A DNA stretch of 64,000 nucleotides from Verrucomicrobiales bacterium (GTDB lineage Bacteria; Verrucomicrobiota; Verrucomicrobiia; Verrucomicrobiales; DEV007). Below the pieces are notes generated by a model. That model saw only the letters and a list, made by a program, of their open reading frames with translations, was not told the DNA's origin and searched no databases. Positions 61,899 to 64,000 of this stretch are shown here, one piece after another. The stretch is from positions 1 through 64,000 of the forward strand of contig JAEUHH010000064.1 in assembly GCA_016795505.1 (NCBI GenBank), read 5' to 3'. Position 1 is the stretch's first letter, and every line of letters begins with the position of its first letter. Made by a program: the position numbers and the translations under genes.

Positions 61899-62681
61899 TC
61901 AGGCCAGCGCGATGGTGTCGTGGGGACGCACCGGCACCCCGTGGGTGGCCAGATAGTCCTTCACGTCGCCCACCGTGTATTCGCCGAAGTGGAATATGCT
62001 CGCCGCCAGCACCGCGTCGGCCTTTCCCGCGTCGAGCACCTCGACCAGGTGGTCCAGCGTGCCCGCCCCGCCGCTGGCAATCACCGGGATGCCCACCGCC
62101 GAGCTGACCGCCGCCGTCAGGCCGATGTCGTAGCCGTCCTTGGTGCCGTCGGCATCCATACTGGTTAGCAAAATCTCGCCCGCCCCCAGCGCCTCGACCC
62201 GCCGCGCCCACTCCACTGCATCGAGACCGGTCGGCGTGCGGCCGCCATGGGTGAACACTTCCCATCCCGTTCCGTCCGCCCGCCGCTTGGCATCGATCGC
62301 CACCACGATGCACTGGCTGCCGAAGGCCTCAGCGCCTTCCGAAATCAACTCGGGCGTCTTCACTGCGGCGGTGTTGATTCCCACCTTGTCCGCGCCGGCC
62401 AGCAGCATCTCGCGCATGTCATCCACCGTGCGGATGCCGCCGCCCACCGTCACGGGCATGAAACAGCGCTCCGCGGTGCGCCGCACCACGTCCACCATCG
62501 TCTTGCGCCCGTCCGAGGAGGCGGTGATGTCGAGAAAGACCAGCTCGTCGGCGCCCTGGTTATTGTATTCCACGGCGCATTCCACCGGATCGCCCGCGTC
62601 GCGGAGATCCACGAAGTTCGTGCCTTTCACGACCCGACCATCGGTCACATCGAGGCAGGGAATGATGCGTTTCGTCAACAT
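61899..62681 (-). CDS. hisF: imidazole glycerol phosphate synthase, cyclase subunit
   Basis: 260 residues from the ATG at 62681, the normal length for HisF. The start [10 protein letters not shown] gives the first catalytic Asp. S-S-D-G-R-K-T-M and [13 protein letters not shown] supply phosphate-binding and second-catalytic elements. It closes the ring of imidazole glycerol phosphate with ammonia from HisH. A TAAACT box lies 7 nt before the start, but its -35 is weak. It is separate from hisB-hisH. Confidence 0.97.
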   Translation of the reverse strand: MLTKRIIPCLDVTDGRVVKGTNFVDLRDAGDPVECAVEYNNQGADELVFLDITASSDGRKTMVDVVRRTAERCFMPVTVGGGIRTVDDMREMLLAGADKVGINTAAVKTPELISEGAEAFGSQCIVVAIDAKRRADGTGWEVFTHGGRTPTGLDAVEWARRVEALGAGEILLTSMDADGTKDGYDIGLTAAVSSAVGIPVIASGGAGTLDHLVEVLDAGKADAVLAASIFHFGEYTVGDVKDYLATHGVPVRPHDTIALA

Positions 62682-62837
62682 GGACGCCAGTTTAGCCCGT
62701 TTTGCGGGCCGCGCCGGTGCAAAAACGCCCTCAAACTCAGTGAATTCCGAAATAAATTCATTAAGACAATTAAATTTTCTGGAATTTCTGATATTCATGT
62801 GATACAAGGGCGTTGCTGGAGCAAATTTCCCTTTCCC

Positions 62838-63353
62838 ATGAAGACCTTGGCCCACTCTCTCGACGAAATGCTGCCCGAAAGCTACCGCGACGGTTCCTTC
62901 GACTTGGTCGTGAGGGACGCCCACTCCGTGGCGATATACTGGGATCTGGCGCGCACCGCCGAGCCGCCGCACGACGGTTCCCGCCTCTGCCTGCGCTATA
63001 CGAATGCCGCCGGTGAGACCGACACGCTGATCCTCCATCACCAGGCTGGCCATGTCCTGGTGCCGCTCCACGGCGAAGGCCGTTGGTACAAGTTCACACT
63101 TGGCTGGCTCGACGCGGAAAAATTCCTCCGCATCGCCTCCGTCACCGCGGAACTGCCCCCGATCCGCCAATCCGGAGCCAGCCGGCCGGCCCTGCCTGCG
63201 AAGCAGCCGGCACCGTCCGCCGCCGCCGCCAAGCCGCAGAAGGCCGCCCATCACGCGCCCAGCAGCTCGAATTTCAACTACCGCGGCTCCGTTTTTCTCC
63301 CGCTCAGCATGCCGGTCGAGCGCCGGGGCTTCACGCCGCCGCCCTCCTACTGA
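62838..63353 (+). CDS. DUF4912 domain protein
   Basis: 171 residues from the ATG at 62838, which follows the only AT-rich stretch near hisF. Residues 5-110 match the DUF4912 pattern of short beta strands, including [16 protein letters not shown]. The C-terminal 60 residues are Ala/Pro-rich, then S-S-N-F. Function unknown; related proteins carry carbohydrate-binding-like folds. Confidence 0.8.
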   Translation: MKTLAHSLDEMLPESYRDGSFDLVVRDAHSVAIYWDLARTAEPPHDGSRLCLRYTNAAGETDTLILHHQAGHVLVPLHGEGRWYKFTLGWLDAEKFLRIASVTAELPPIRQSGASRPALPAKQPAPSAAAAKPQKAAHHAPSSSNFNYRGSVFLPLSMPVERRGFTPPPSY

Positions 63354-63387
63354 GCAGCCGGAGGAACGGGCCGCCTTTCCCATTTCC

Positions 63388-64000
63388 ATGGCCGCGACCC
63401 GTTCCGCAGCCCGCGGCGAATCCGCTGCGGAGGCCAAACCACCACTCGACGAGCGGGCCGAAGCCTTTCTCGAATACCTGTCGGTCGAGAAAAACGTCTC
63501 CCACCGGACGCTGGCAAACTACGCCCATGCCCTCGCCACCTGCCGGGCAGCTATGGGCACCGGGCGGGACTGGGCCGACCTCACCGCCGACGATTATCGG
63601 CGCTACCTGTTCGAGTGCATGAAGGCTCGGCGTGCCCGCTCCACGATCCGCCTGCACTTCGCCGCCCTGCGCAGCTTCTACAAATACCTCTGTCATCGCC
63701 AGGGGCTGAAAAACAATCCCCTCCACGACGTCCAGCTACCCAAGGCCGAGAAAAAGCTGCCCGTCGTCCTCACCGTCGCCCAGGTCGATACCCTGCTCGA
63801 ACTGCCGTTCAAGTGCGACCGGGAAAAGCAGGCCCCCGAGTGGATGCCCTATCGCGATGCCGCCATCCTGGAGTTGTTCTACAGCAGCGGCATGCGCCTG
63901 GCCGAGCTGGCCGCGCTCGACGTGAGCGACTTCGATTTTTTCAACGAGACCGTGCGCGTTTTCGGCAAAGGCTCAAAGGAGCGCATCTGTCCCATCGGCC
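63388..64000 (+). CDS. xerC: tyrosine recombinase XerC-like (3' partial)
   Basis: The frame opens at the ATG at 63388 behind GAGGA and runs off the right edge, giving 204 codons. The N-terminal SAM-like core-binding domain is complete ([19 protein letters not shown]). The catalytic domain begins and shows the first active Arg in S-G-M-R-L-A-E-L and V-F-G-K-G-S-K-E-R. XerC with XerD resolves chromosome dimers at dif; the rest of the active site (His, Arg, Tyr) lies outside the window. Confidence 0.93.
   Translation, partial: MAATRSAARGESAAEAKPPLDERAEAFLEYLSVEKNVSHRTLANYAHALATCRAAMGTGRDWADLTADDYRRYLFECMKARRARSTIRLHFAALRSFYKYLCHRQGLKNNPLHDVQLPKAEKKLPVVLTVAQVDTLLELPFKCDREKQAPEWMPYRDAAILELFYSSGMRLAELAALDVSDFDFFNETVRVFGKGSKERICPIG

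Noticed and set aside
59941-62313. 790-residue open frame opposite the ABC exporter and hisF start
   Set aside because: The plus-strand exporter has all Walker and signature motifs; the minus frame is a composition artefact.

Overview
The window is high-GC DNA from a bacterium that is most likely a member of the Verrucomicrobiota or a close PVC relative. The evidence is the protein mix: several DUF1080 proteins, a PSD1-type cytochrome (DUF1549/DUF1553) beside a DUF1501 protein, a secreted sulfatase, an exo-sialidase, a MoxR/von Willebrand factor A cluster, and a dnaA/dnaN locus beside short topoisomerase IV-type subunits. Genus cannot be read from the sequence. All calls rest on reading sequence and translations; no database search was run.

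Layout. 1-3.5 kb: the end of a Pro-Gln repeat protein with a degenerate receiver domain, a sugar-phosphate isomerase-like gene, a lipoprotein and a DUF1080 protein. 3.6-4.5 kb: an isolated acidic P-loop protein with its own promoter and terminator. 4.5-9.9 kb: a leftward GbsR/MarR-like regulator followed by seven packed genes (DCC-MBOAT fusion, two related small membrane proteins, TIGR01777 epimerase, DUF2071, DoxX-like, GNAT). Matching 20-bp palindromes lie in front of the regulator and of the first operon gene. 10-13.9 kb: a duplicated NfeD/ClpP-like membrane protease and a sulfatase. 13.9-30.8 kb: a 17-kb leftward cluster of MoxR ATPase, DUF58, two vWA membrane proteins, two very large uncharacterised proteins, a cyclase-fold repeat protein and a giant secreted thioredoxin fusion. 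31-36.3 kb: rpmE, prfA, DUF1080, an unusual repeat region, and an arsenate reductase with an aquaporin. 36.6-42.6 kb: secreted DUF839 protein, di-heme cytochrome and two anchored proteins. 42.6-52 kb: hisB-hisH, dnaN, dnaA, a small gene and topoisomerase IV parE-parC. 52-57.7 kb: sialidase, PSD1 cytochrome and DUF1501. 57.8-64 kb: FAD oxidoreductase, cupin, ABC exporter, hisF, DUF4912 and the start of a XerC-type recombinase.

Three non-coding patterns stand out. First, a dispersed modular 22-bp repeat (core around GATCNAACAGGGT) occurs at five clear loci, all at gene ends or starts, arranged head-to-head or head-to-tail. Second, several genes have a recognisable -35/-10 pair only 5-7 nt before the start codon, which predicts leaderless mRNAs. 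Third, a 21-bp hairpin-unit array with two oppositely oriented arms fills the gap at 34.56-34.87 kb, and degenerate heptamer repeats sit at several gene ends.
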